A stretch of 64,000 nucleotides of DNA from Cheilinus undulatus (taxonomy: Eukaryota > Chordata > Actinopteri > Labriformes > Labridae), in contig NC_054871.1 of NCBI RefSeq assembly GCF_018320785.1, positions 17,356,339-17,420,338 on the forward strand, in the 5' to 3' direction. The notes under the pieces are model-generated. The model searched no databases, was not told where the DNA came from, and worked only from the letters and a program-made list of their open reading frames with translations. Position 1 is the stretch's first letter, and the number at the start of each line of letters is the position of its first letter. A program made the position numbers and the translations under genes. This document shows, piece by piece, positions 50,201 through 62,100 of the stretch.

Positions 50201-52371
50201 GATTTGAAAGCATCAATTAGAAAATCTGAAGCCTGTGTAATGGATACCATGATCTACAGATAATTATCTTTCAATGAGTGACTTCGCTATCACAGTGAAA
50301 CCAATCTGATGATGTATTTGCCTCTTTTTGTTTTTCTTTATTGTTCAGTCATACACAATAAAACAGCTGATTTAACTTTGTTACAGGCCAGCGGAGATCA
50401 AGAGGAGACATGTGTGAAGTTGTTGGACTGGATCCGTTTACTGACTATGTCTGTCAGGCCCAGGCCAGATATGGGGGATATGAAGTTGGTAAACCAGCAT
50501 CAGTTAACGTGAAGACTGAGAGTGACAGTAAGTTTCAGAGCCTTTTTCTTTTGGAGATGACTACAGTCAACATCTGTAAAATATGAAGAGACCATCCCAG
50601 CTATGAGTCAGCTAAGATGGTGTGTTTACTGAATGTGTTGTTGAATGTGAAGTAAAATAACTGTGTGTAGGCTTTAAGTCCATAGCTTTGGACAATGACT
50701 TAAAATTACAGCTCAGCAACAAGGGTGTTAGCCTTCTGGCAAACATTTGCCCAGGCAGGGCTCAGATCAGTTTTGAAGCCAAAGTAGTAAAAAGTTTGTT
50801 GTGTTTAAAAAGTTCACTCAAACGGACAAAAACTGTAGAATCTCTGAGAAGCTTTAATGGTTGCTTATCCTGTTGACTCAAATGACAGTATTCAGTCTCT
50901 TTTATTCTGAACATGTGACACTGAGAGTCTTGAATGTAAAATAAAAGATGTTATTTTTTTCACAGTACCAGATGATGTTGGTACACTATCAGTGAGCAAC
51001 CCTGAAAATAATGTGATAAGAGTGACTTGTGAACATTCAAGACGATTTCATGGACCTGGAGGGAAATACATTGCCAGCCTTTACCAAAGCAGTGCCTTTA
51101 TGATAAAGAAAGAAAATAAAACGAGCAAATGCGAGTTTGAATTCAAAGATCTGAGCTACCTTGCTACATACGACGTAGAGGTTTGTTTGATTGAAATGTT
51201 TGCTTTTAAAAGTATTTTGGTAACTTTAATCTTCTTATTTCTTAAAATACTGCAATTTCAAATAAAGTTTTTATTCCGTGTGTTTCCAGTTGGCTGCTGT
51301 CAACAGAGATCATTATGGCAATGTGAAAACAAAGGAAGCCAGAACTCTCTGTATGAGCTTTTTTGCAGTTCAAGTAGTACTGTCAAAATCTTCTATTAAT
51401 TAACAGTGGTGAAAATGAGATTGAAAATGTATGATTGCACTCTTAAGTCATCCGGCTAAAGTAGCTCTGTAACTTATTGACCAAATCCATATTCTGCAGA
51501 TTAACAGCATCCTAGCAAGTGGACATTCTGTCCTTGGTCTCAACTTCTCCTGTTCTAAAGCTAGTAGAAACTTTTTGTTATCGTTAACTCTACCAGTAAT
51601 GCAGTCTTTCTCATATATCAACATTATGTGATTAATTACAATTAATGACTTACAAAGTCCATTATTAATTCAAGTTTTTTTAATCCACTAATGGCACTCA
51701 TTTCAAGCAACACAACATGAGCACCTTTTCCCATACAGCACATCCTTGCTATTGATTATGTCACTTTCTCATTGTTTTACAGATGATGACAAAGTTCTCA
51801 TTGGGTTTCTCATCGCTTTCATCATTGGGGTACTTGTGGCTGTTATAGTCTGTACAATCTATTTTATGAAGAAGAGAAGGTGATGATCATTTTATATCCA
51901 ATTTTATGCTTTAGTTTGATGGTATAATTTCCCTGCATTTGTTAAAACTTTACATTTTCATTTACTGTACATTTATGTCTCCTGCAGCTGATATCAATTC
52001 ATTCGATAAAAAGGACCACAGAAAAATATCATTCCTACATGTACCATTCATGTACCTACTGTTAACTGTATTTCTCCTGTTGTTGTTTATTCTAATTTGG
52101 CTTATGTAAATTTAAAATTATAAAGTAATGTCATCCTTCTTCTCCAGTGACAGAGCAGAAGAAAGAGCATTTGAATTAAGTCCAGGTAAGTACACTTTCA
52201 GTTTTCTTTTCACATTTAAAAGAGTCAATAAATACATAAAAACATTGATTTTATTTTCCAGTTAGCAAAAATGTTTTTGACAACCTAGTGTTCATTTTTG
52301 TAAATAATAATAACCTTTTTTCCTGTTTTTATTCTGTCTCTGTAGTTTATGCTAATGTCCCACGACCTTAA
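38221..52371 (+). CDS. ptprc-like: copy C: CD45-ectodomain-like membrane protein without phosphatase
   Basis: Fourteen exons: 38221-38278, 42473-42487, 45974-46018, 47827-48102, 48188-48427, 48515-48631, 48900-49043, 49152-49292, 50387-50527, 50966-51180, 51290-51350, 51783-51879, 52148-52185, 52346-52371. They sum to 1614 nt, 537 residues, in frame. Signal peptide and linker match B. The ectodomain has the same modules but many replaced residues, chiefly in exons 7, 8, 10 and 11. The transmembrane exon reads [19 protein letters not shown] then MKKRR. The tail [21 protein letters not shown] ends at TAA 52369-52371. No mucin exons and no phosphatase. The hAT-like MITE lies in its 3' flank. AATAAA at 52686-52691 is a plausible end. 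Not transcript-confirmed. Confidence 0.8.
41421..42410 (-). mobile_element. dead Tc1-like transposon in copy C intron 1
   Basis: A continuous 260-residue minus-strand frame (41400-42182) keeps the N-terminal helix-turn-helix and the second Asp ([12 protein letters not shown]). It lacks about 70 residues around the first catalytic Asp and has Lys for the final Glu (DPIKHLWD). It cannot be an active DDE enzyme. The frame is continuous because a 2-base difference from B removes the stop. Confidence 0.85.
45764..45794. repeat. 12-bp perfect inverted repeat at the mucin-exon loss site, copy C
   Basis: The same stem-loop as at 23369-23399 in B. Confidence 0.75.
47075..47240 (-). repeat. tRNA-derived SINE in copy C, minus strand
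   Basis: Orthologous to 24680-24842. Downstream of it C resembles A (for example 47255-47290 against 13320-13370) more than B. Confidence 0.75.
49152..49292 (+). CDS. copy C exon 8, highly diverged from copy B
   Basis: 141 nt against 135 in B. By hand alignment about 15 of 16 altered codons change the amino acid, and two codons are gained (Tyr replaced by Asn-Val-Ser), creating a possible N-glycosylation site. The cysteine skeleton (TSQRC, CSC) is kept. Confidence 0.75.
50966..51180 (+). CDS. copy C exon 10, D4-like module with a replaced loop
   Basis: [16 protein letters not shown] then a run of about 11 changed or nearly changed codons, then [18 protein letters not shown]. The flanking codons are almost identical to B (29390-29604). 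Confidence 0.8.
52148..52371 (+). CDS. copy C tail exons with Tyr-Ala-Asn-Val motif
   Basis: Exons 52148-52185 and 52346-52371. The acidic [13 protein letters not shown] is followed by VYANVPRP and TAA. The Tyr-x-Asn-Val core is shared with copy B although the rest of the tail differs. It is not a strict ITIM or ITSM, because position -2 is Pro. Confidence 0.7.
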
Positions 52372-55327
52372 TACTGATATGAAGAGGCACCAGTGAAAAT
52401 GTCGTGATGGAACGTCTGACCAAATCAAATAAATCTGCTCTGCATGTGCCTGTAAACACCGGATCATAATCTGTTCAGAAATGAAATGTTAGGCCTCTCA
52501 TTTGAAAGGGTTTTCCCCTTCACTTTGTCGGATAGTAGAGTGGTGCAGGAATGTCTGAGTTTTTGGTTAAATACCTGAAGTAAAGTCTGTGCTGAACACA
52601 AGCTTCAGAGATTTTGCTTTATTCTGTGACACACAATACATCTGAAAAGTGATGCACATTTAAATTCCATATCTTTTCACGTCTCAATAAAAGCGGTTGC
52701 TAAAGGGCAGCTAACTATGACATCTGTGTATGTTGGGACCATTGTACGTCATCAGCCTGAGCGCAGCAGCTTAGCCTGCCTCTCACTTTTTTCTTCCCAT
52801 GAGACACACAGTTGAGGACGTTAAATTCAGTCAACCATGATGTAGTTCAATAAAGCATGACATTAGTTTTTTACTTTCATTGATTATAATTACAAAAACC
52901 AAATATGATGCTTATATTTTTAATTTATGAATATTATCTGTACGAAAAAACATGCTAGTTTCATAAACTTTTATTGGACACTAATCTTGAACCCATGTGA
53001 CACTAACTTCTGGGTTTTGCCAACAAAATCACATCAGCTATTTTATGTTCTGGACCCCAGGAAGAATAGCTGCAGCCATGTGCCAATGCTAATGGGGATC
53101 TCATTAAACAATAAACAACAATAAACAATCATTATTGTACCATTCTATAGATCAGAGGTTCCGAATCTTTCAAGCCCTTAACCCCCAAAATAAAGGCGTT
53201 AGGGATGGGGGACCCCGATCTTCCCCTGAGGGGGATTAAAGTACACAATGCTGTACAAAGCATCATAAACAAAACTTGCATTTTAGGCAGTTTTTATATC
53301 TTTTACTTACATTTAAGCACAAACATCACTAGATAGCTATGTTTTTCTTTTTAATGTAACTTAATTTATTAATATATATTTTTCAAAAAATAATGAAATT
53401 ATGATTTTAAATCAAATTCTAGTTTACTTTGTTTTTTGGAAATCATCCCGCGACCCCATTCACTGGGGGGGTGTAACGAGACACTGACAGGGGGTTGCCA
53501 GATGCCTTCCAAAAAATAAAATACATTTCTAAATGATTTCAAATTGAACCTTTTACCAATTTCTCTAAAAAATGTGCATAAAATTAGTTTAATGTACAAT
53601 AAAAACATAGTCATTTGGTGAGATTTATGCTCTAATCAAAGTAATGTTTAGAAAAATCCTAAATATTTAGGTCTGCACATGACTATCCATGAATGTGCAA
53701 GGCTGTGTTCAACTATGCTTTAATCACCCTCAGGTACAGCAGGGGGCACCAGTCTCTGGCACCTTTCATTTGGGGGTCACAAGCTGAAAAGTTTGAAACC
53801 TCTGCTACAGACACTTATTCTCTGAAGCTTAAATGTGTAATTTGTGACATGAGATGAGACAAAGACACACTTTGTCCAAGTATTATATCATAAAAGCATC
53901 TGATTTTGTTTTTCAGCAGCTTTTCCCTCCTTGAACTGTTGCCTAATATCATGGCCTGAACATAATCTTTATGTTTTTATTATTTTCTTGGATGTTAAAT
54001 TGTGCAAACTGTATTTGTGGACCTGTTTTGTACGTGCTGAGAGGCATCAACTTCAGTACATATATGCATAAACCATATCTGTTGTGTCCTGGCAAAAGGC
54101 CGCTTCAGCTACCTGCAGGCCTTAAATGTAACAGAGTTTGTATTGTTTCCATGTTTAATGCCTGTTTCAGACAGGGTGTGTGTTTGCTGTAGTGTCACAG
54201 TGTTACAGCTTTCAGATCAAGTGCATGTGGGCTGCATGTTGGCTATGTCTCCCTGCTCTCTCCGACCTGTCTTTCCTCACGAGTTTTACCTCAATAAATC
54301 TCCCCACAGGTGACGTGACTTTTTTGTATAGCTAAGCTGAACCGGGAAAATTCAGAATAGCATTTTGTAGAGAAGAGGTGAGTTTCTCAGCAGAAATGCT
54401 AAACCAGACTTTTACTTTTAAAAGTATAAACCAGAAGTGTCCTCATACTGTGTTTATCTTGCTTGTAACATTTTCTGACGCTGAAGAAAGAATATGTTAC
54501 ATGCCTTCATTTGGGTCATCAAGAAACACATGCAAACATATTCTACTGGCATGCCAATTGTCTAAAACAATGTAAACATGGCTCTCTCCTTCCTGTCTAT
54601 TCTGACCAGAATGTGCATGGCTTGCTGAACAAATAGGTGAGCTCTCTATTCTCAAGACTCAGCACGTGTAAGATGCATATTTCAGGTGTGTGAGGCAAGG
54701 CACTTTAACATGCAAGCCAAAATGAATATCAAGCACTGACTCTGGCATGACGCGGCCTCCACATGTCCAGTCTGAAACTGGCTTTAGACAAATCTTTTTT
54801 ACAGCCTTGTTAATGTGAGACCTATTACATTTGACTGCATACTGTTGATTAAGAATATAAGATTTTTAATATTGTATGCATCTGTTGACATTTAATGTAC
54901 CAAAGCAACATTTATGTGTGTAAATACATCTACAATTCAACCAATAAAAACCTATGCAAATTGCTTCAACTTGAGCCAAGTCTGCAGTCAGAAAATGAAA
55001 TCTCTGCCTCTCATTTTATCTTCCTCATGCTGATTTTCTTCTTCATGTCATCTGTCATTTTCCTGTCAACAGTGATCTTGATGCAAAGCCACTGATTTAC
55101 GACATGGTTAGTAGGCATACAAGCACAAAATGCACTCAGCTGCCAAACTTTGGAGGCATGTATGAGCCGAGATATGATGAGAGCAAATTCTGGTAAGGTT
55201 AAGATGCTAAAATGGGGAAGATGGTGGGCATGTTGCTAATAGCAGGTGCAATACATGTTGTTGTCAAACTGGCCCTTTGTTGACACCACCCATTTGGTCA
55301 CCCAAGGACACGTTGAAGCCCATTGAT
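52372..55327 (+). other. copy C 3' flank
   Basis: Non-coding. AATAAA signals at 52686-52691 and 54293-54298, among others. Parts are homologous to the copy B 3' flank. It contains the MITE at 53153-53804. No gene seen. Confidence 0.5.
53153..53804. mobile_element. hAT-type MITE
   Basis: Terminal inverted repeats start CAGAGGTT at both ends (CAGAGGTTCCGAATCTTTCA against CAGAGGTTTCAAACTTTTCA). Flanking octamers CTATAGAT and CTACAGAC are an imperfect 8-bp target-site duplication. No transposase. Confidence 0.75.
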
Positions 55328-56984
55328 GGCAGGCAAACAACTGGAGCTGATGTTGGTCTTATGCCTCTTACAAGCAGCTACACCGACCATTGGCTACACG
55401 CCTTTTTCTGAATAATGCTTGTCCTTTAGAAAGTCGAAACAGATGATTTCTATAAGAATTTGGCCTTTGTAGAGCGTGTTCCGATGAGACATGACACACC
55501 CAGACCACGCTCGTTTTTTGAACCAGGCTTTCTAAAAGGTTATTTTGGCTTTCTGCAGTTTTAGATGAGTGTGTATGTGACTTCCAGGCCATCTACAGCG
55601 AGCCTCAAGTGGGCACTCGAGGAACTGCAGGTTTCTTCCACTTTAACATTTGCTACGTCAGCAGTGGAGGTTACTGCTTGGTCATGATGTGAACACCTGA
55701 AAAGAGCTTAAAGGACTCAGTCCAAATAAAAACTGAAAGCTTTATTTCAGTACTTGTCATAGAGGGTGATTGTGATGTGGGTCTTCAATTTGACATGAAA
55801 TGTTAAGAAAACAGCCAAACTACCAAATCAAAAACATTATTAGTATCTTATTTTCTCAAAGGGATAATTCCAGAGCATCGTCAGAGTGCCTGTGGAGATG
55901 TAAACTGAGTCATGGTAAGTAAAACAAGAACCAAAAGCAGAAATGACCGTTAAAATTAAAGTGACTTAGCATTGTGTGTCTCCACTTTACTGTGCATGAC
56001 GAGAAACTATAGCCATTACAGCATGGATACATTTAAGGCAGTTTAACATAACTTTGCATTGCAATTCAGAGCTTTTTAAAGGCATTTGAGGGAAATAAAA
56101 TATCTATCTTTTAAGGCAGATCAGGCTTAAAATTACATATCAGCATCTTTTGGTGCCCTGATGCGCATACAGCCTTCTGAAATATCTTTACATTTCACTG
56201 TGGTTCTTTGGTCTGGCTGAAATTGCTGTTATACCATTAAATACCATTTCTACATTTTATTAAAAAAAACTTGGTCTACAAAGTGCTTAAGAGCATCTCT
56301 GAATTCAAGAGACACGTGGCTGCAGACCTCTATGGTGGGGCGTTTAGGGCTCATCTGTTGCAGAGGTTTACAATGGAGCTACCTCGACCGGAGGGCAGGA
56401 AGTGACACAGATTATTCAAGATGGAACCCAATCTCAACCATATGGCGGAAAGTGGCATATTAACCCTTATTGGGTTTTTCCTTAGTTTGTGGTGTGTTAT
56501 TTTTTAATTGTATTTCCCTGTACCTCCTCCTCACCCTAACCTTAATCCTTAGGGTTCTGGTGCCTACTGTAAGCCTCTTTGGTGGGTTTTCTTTAGTTTG
56601 TGGTGGGTTAAATTAAAATATATCCCCCTCAGTAAATTTTTAAATTTTGTTCATAAAATTTTGCTGTAGTTGAAAATAGCCAAATACTGTAACCTCTGAC
56701 AGGTTACGCCATCTACTGCCTCGTTTTGGTTCCGGCTTGGGTAATCTATGGACTTCAGCTGTGCTAACTCCTCCCTAAATCTTTTTGGAGTCATTAGCCT
56801 GAGGGTTCACGTACTTTTCCAGCAGCACTGTAAATGTTGAATGTCTATGCTCAATAAAGACTAAATATTCTCATCATGTGTGTTATTAGGTTAAGCACAT
56901 TGTGTTCACATTGTGAATCTTTCAAAGGGTTAACATACTTGTTCTTGCCACAGTAAAATGTAAGACGTGGGACTAATGATTATG

Positions 56985-57149
56985 GCTTCCTGTTGCAAAC
57001 ATAAAGCTTCCTCCCACCAAACATCAAATACATTTTAGGTGTCACATCACTTCAAAACTTGTAGTTGAGGTTTGCATTGTAGTCTGACTCAGAGGCTGTA
57101 GAGTATATAATAATCTTCCTTTTGCTCAGTGCCACGCTCAGAGGTAGAA
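56985..57149 (+). promoter_or_regulatory. TATA promoter of copy D
   Basis: TATATAA at 57104-57110, about 40 bases before the ATG at 57150, identical in layout to copies B and C. Confidence 0.5.
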
Positions 57150-59086
57150 ATGGCAGGTCGGTTTGCTTTCCTGCTGTTCTGCGCTGGAATCATCACTTTG
57201 GCTGATGGTGAGTTACCATCTTTAATGTCAGAGTCAAGGTTGATCTTTTGGTAAAGTTAAATTTGCCTGCTAGCATTAGATGTAAAAAAAATCAGTCTTT
57301 TTTGTTTAAGATGAAATGATAAAAATTAGATCAGCAATAGTATTCTGTTGATTAGAGGATGATAGTCGTCTTTCACAGTTTTAATCTTTTGTCCCATTAG
57401 ATTTTAAAATGTAAAATTATGATAAAAATGGACTTATTACAGCAATCCAAGACCTGTTATGTTTCCACTATTAAATATGCAAAATATGAGTGGGACTGAT
57501 AATGAAAAATTATTTTAGGACTCTGAAGTGGTTTTGGAGAAAAATCAGTGTTAAAAGATGATCTTTAATGCTTCAATTGATCTGTGGATAGAGGAAACCA
57601 CGGAGAGGACGACATGCAGACAGGTGCCGAGGGTGAAGGTTAAACCCAGCTGGCTACTTCTAAGGATGTTTGCATGCAACATAACTGTTTCCCAAGTAAA
57701 CCAATGTTCATATAAACTGGAAATGAAATATTAGGAGTATTCAAATAAATGAATAATTTTTACTTTCGTAATTAAGAAGCATCAGTGGCCCGCACTCTAC
57801 TATAACTCAAAGAAGGATGTAGAAACGTAAGGATGTGTTATGACTAATCTAAAAGTAAAAAAGAAAAAAATAACAATAGTGCAATAATGTGAATAGTACT
57901 GCAAAGATAAAATATCAATTTAAAATAAACAGAATTTTTTGTCTAACTTCCTTTCAATGTAGGTTTGAACCAGATCCGGATTCTGAATTTAAGTCTATCA
58001 GGGTCAACATTTAACCAGAAACTTTCCACCTCATTTTCACCAGTAATAAATTATGGAGGGGAAAAAAGGAACTGATAATAAATGATTTTGAGATTCAAAG
58101 AAGTAAAAAAGAGAAATTTAAAGGCTTAAAAATCTGAGATAAAACAAACAAAAATTTAAAAGTCAAAATAATGTTTTAAAAGGCAAATATATGAGATAGA
58201 AAGTTGAAACCATGAATTTTACAGGTCAAACATAGAAATTTGATCTTTAAAGCCAAACTTGATTTAAAAAAAAAAAGATCTTTTTAAACCATTAATCATT
58301 TACTGCAGAATAAAGAGCACTTTAAGCATTGTTCTGAATATAAAATTTCCTGAATTTTTGTGAATAAATCATATCTGAAACCTCATATTTTGCTTTTTAT
58401 GTCAGTTGCTTGAAAATGTTCCAGTTGTATACTGAAGTCCTCCTCTACCAATGCAAAGTAATTTAAAGAAGAAATATCAGACATTCTAGGTGGCACAAGT
58501 AAAAATGATTGAATTTCAACAAGGTATCTCACTGTTTTAGAATGATACTGACACTTTAAGCAAAATCAAATGGAGAAAAAAATTATGTAAGCACCAAAGA
58601 TTTTTTTTTAGGTTGAATGAAATCATTACACATGAAGTATAGAGTTGTTGGCATTTTAATTACAAATTTGTGTTTCAAATAGTGTAAAAATAGTGCATAC
58701 AACTGACCGATAAGCAAAATATTTTTGGGGAAGCCCCCTGAATGGTGCTTTGTTTGGGCATGGCCACGGAAATTTAACACGCCTGCCTCCGCCTCTATCA
58801 AAATATGAAATAAAAAGTCAAAATCATAGGTTTTAGTCATAGTTGTGAGATGCAAAATTTGAATTATGAAAAGAAAACATGAATTAACTTTTTTCCCCAC
58901 GTTTCTGACTTTTTATCTGATCACTTTCACTCTTTCTAATTATTATGATTTAACAAGGATGTTTTAAAGAATCAACGTTAAATTTATAGGCCAGTTATAA
59001 TAAAAATATGATATGATCTTGAGGGCTGAGTATAACTGTTTCTCCGGGTCTTGAAGTTGACACCCCTAAGTTAGATAATTCTTTGT

Positions 59087-59117
<31 letters not shown>

Positions 59118-62100
59118 GGGGGCGGAGAAAGAGCATTTATCTGAATTTTGGAGCTGGGTTTCAGAAACACACATATCATGCTATTCAATGCATTAAAAAA
59201 TAAGCCAAGATGTGTCATAAAATGTTGTGCAGTAAACGTGTCAGCTATTTAGTTTCATCACCGGGGACAGAGAACAGAGAAACATGACAATATTCTACTG
59301 AGCGTTCAAATAATTAAATGGTTCTGTTAAAAGGCTTTGAAATTTATTTGTGATCTTGTTGTAAATATAAAGAGGGTGTAGCATTCATTTTTAAATACAA
59401 AATCTGCTACAATACAATACAATACAAGAACTTCATTTATCCCCGAAGGGAAATTCAAATTTCATGTTTTTCTTTGACATTCAAATTTTCTATCATTTAA
59501 AATAAAGGTTTAATTTGTTCTCTCCCTCACACGATTGTCTTGTCTTGAGAATGCTTCAGAAAAAAAAATTTTCAGACATATTTCATATCGTGTCCAGTCT
59601 GTTCCACAAGTTCAGTAAAATGAAAAGCAAAGTATCATGAGCGAAACACACCAATGTGCGATAAATTGACTTAAACCAACATCGATGTGCTCTGCACATG
59701 TTTGCATTCAGGATGTGTGCAGTGTAACAAGCAATATGAAGACAGACCTGTCCCAAATCACTCTGCACCAAAACAGCTATTGTACGCCATCAGAATAGGG
59801 GCCAGTGACTGCAGCAGAGATCAAACTCTTTCTTTATAAGTAGAAATGGAACAGTGGAAAAATACTTCTGTGATGTACTGAAACTGTATGCCTGAATATG
59901 AATGTTTCTGAGGTGATTCAGTTATCAGCCCTGCATCACCTTAAATTAAAGCTGCAGTAAAGTAAAGAAAGTTACAATAATAGCATGCAGGTAGTACCTA
60001 CACAGAAAACCAGTCTCGTCAGTGTGTAACATGCACTCGCTAAGAGTTTAAATGAGGTGTTTGTGAGATTTGAAAGTCTCTCATGTCAGACTCCGGTGGG
60101 TCGTTCTCATGACAGCAGACTATCTGTGTATCCAGGAAGTATTTACACAAACTAGAGTTAGAAAGCCTTAAAAGGCATGCTGAGTTGCATGGCTTCCTCA
60201 TTCTGAAAAACGTTTCATTGCAGACCACAGTAAACATTTCCTTTTGACTCCTTCCTTTTTGACTCTCGCCATTTTGACGCCCTGGGCAAAAAATAATTTG
60301 GCGCCCCCACCTCTGAGAAAAGTTCAGAAATTATACTCACTGATATTAGAGTAAGAGTTTTTGTCTCCTGGTCTCCTGAGGGATCTCCTCCCAGACTTGG
60401 ATCAGGGCATCAGTCAACTCCTGGACAGTCTGTGGTGCGACGTGGCGGCGGTGGATGGAACGAGACATGATGTCCCAGAGGTGCTTGATTGGATCCTGGT
60501 CTTGGGAATGGGCAGGCCAGTCCATAGCATCGATGCCTTCGTCATGCAGGAACTGCTGACACATGCCAGCCACATGAGGCTGAGCATGGTCATGCATCAG
60601 AAGGATCCCAGGGCCCACTGCACCAGCATATGGTCTGACAATGGGTCTGAGGACCTCATCCTGGTACCTAATGGCCATATACCTCTGGCTACCACAGGAG
60701 GTCTGTGCGGCCAATCGGGCTGCATGGTGCTGGGCTGTGAGCACAGGCCCCACTTGTGGATGTTGGGTCCTCATGCCATCCTCAAGGAGTCTTTTTCTGA
60801 CAATCTGAGCAGAAAAAAACACAGTAGTGGCCTGCTCTACATCATCTTGTAGGGCTCTGGCAGCGCTCCTCCTGTTCCTCCTTGTACAAAGGAGCAGATA
60901 GCAATCCTGCTGCTGGGTTTTTGCCCTCCTACGGCACCTTGCATGTCTCCTGGTGTACTGGCCTGTCTGGTATCTCCTCCACGCTCTTGACAGTGTGCTG
61001 GGAGACACAGCAAACCTTCTTGTCATGACGAGCATGGATGTGCCATCCTGGATGAACTGCACTACTTTTGTGGGTTGCAGATACCGCCTCACGCTACCAG
61101 TAGTGGAGAGGACACTGGAAAAATGCAAAAGTAACCAAAAATCAGCCAGAAAGGATGAGGAAAAGGAAACGGTCTGTGGCCACCACCTGCAAAACCATTC
61201 TTCAGAGGGGTTGTCTTGCTAATTGCCTCTCCTTTCCACATGTTGTCTGTCTCATTTGAACAACAGCAGGTGAAATTGATTCACAGTCAGTGTTTCTTTC
61301 CAACTGGACAGGTTGATATCCCAGAAGTGTGATAGTCTTGGAGTTACATTGTGATGTACTATGCTCCTTTATGAAGCTCCAAAGATTGATATCTTTTTTT
61401 CTGTTTTTAAATTTCAGGTCAAGGCAATCCAAGTAAGTAGACCTTCACACAGTAACATTCAACATTATCACTGAATAGTTCTAAATACGCTTTCACTTTT
61501 CTTTGACAGTGTGCTTTAGCTTAGCCTCCTAATGCCTCACTCTTAAAATAAAAATGGTATCCTTGCATAAGAGTGAAAAAAACATTTTGAAAGATTGTTC
61601 TAGTTGTCTGGTTGACATTGCCCTCCCTTATGTGATCTGTAACTGATTGGTTTCAACAATTTTTATATTACGCGACTCTATGAAACTTGGAGCATCAAAA
61701 ATGATTATTTTGTGTTTGGAGGTACATGAAAAATCTAAAATACAGCAGAGGAGATACCAGCACACTAATTCAAATGGGCCAAGAGGCATAGGTCAAGGTT
61801 AGCATATGCTAACATAGGTAGTGTAGCTTCATTAGCAATATAACTATGTTCTATACATACCTTACATATTCAACTTAGATTTGTCAGCTTTAGCCTTAGC
61901 TGTGTTAGAGTGTTTTCATGGCTTGTCTGGTTTTATTTTGAAAGTTTTAGTGTGTATTTCCATCCTGGCAGAGGCAGCATCTCACAGTAATGGTCTGCAG
62001 TGGGGGGCATCTGAGAGCCGCAGTCTGCGCCTCTCAGACACCCAGAGATCTTTTAAAAAAGGGTTCTCACAAGTGCAAAAATAAAAAAAGAGCAGGTCGT

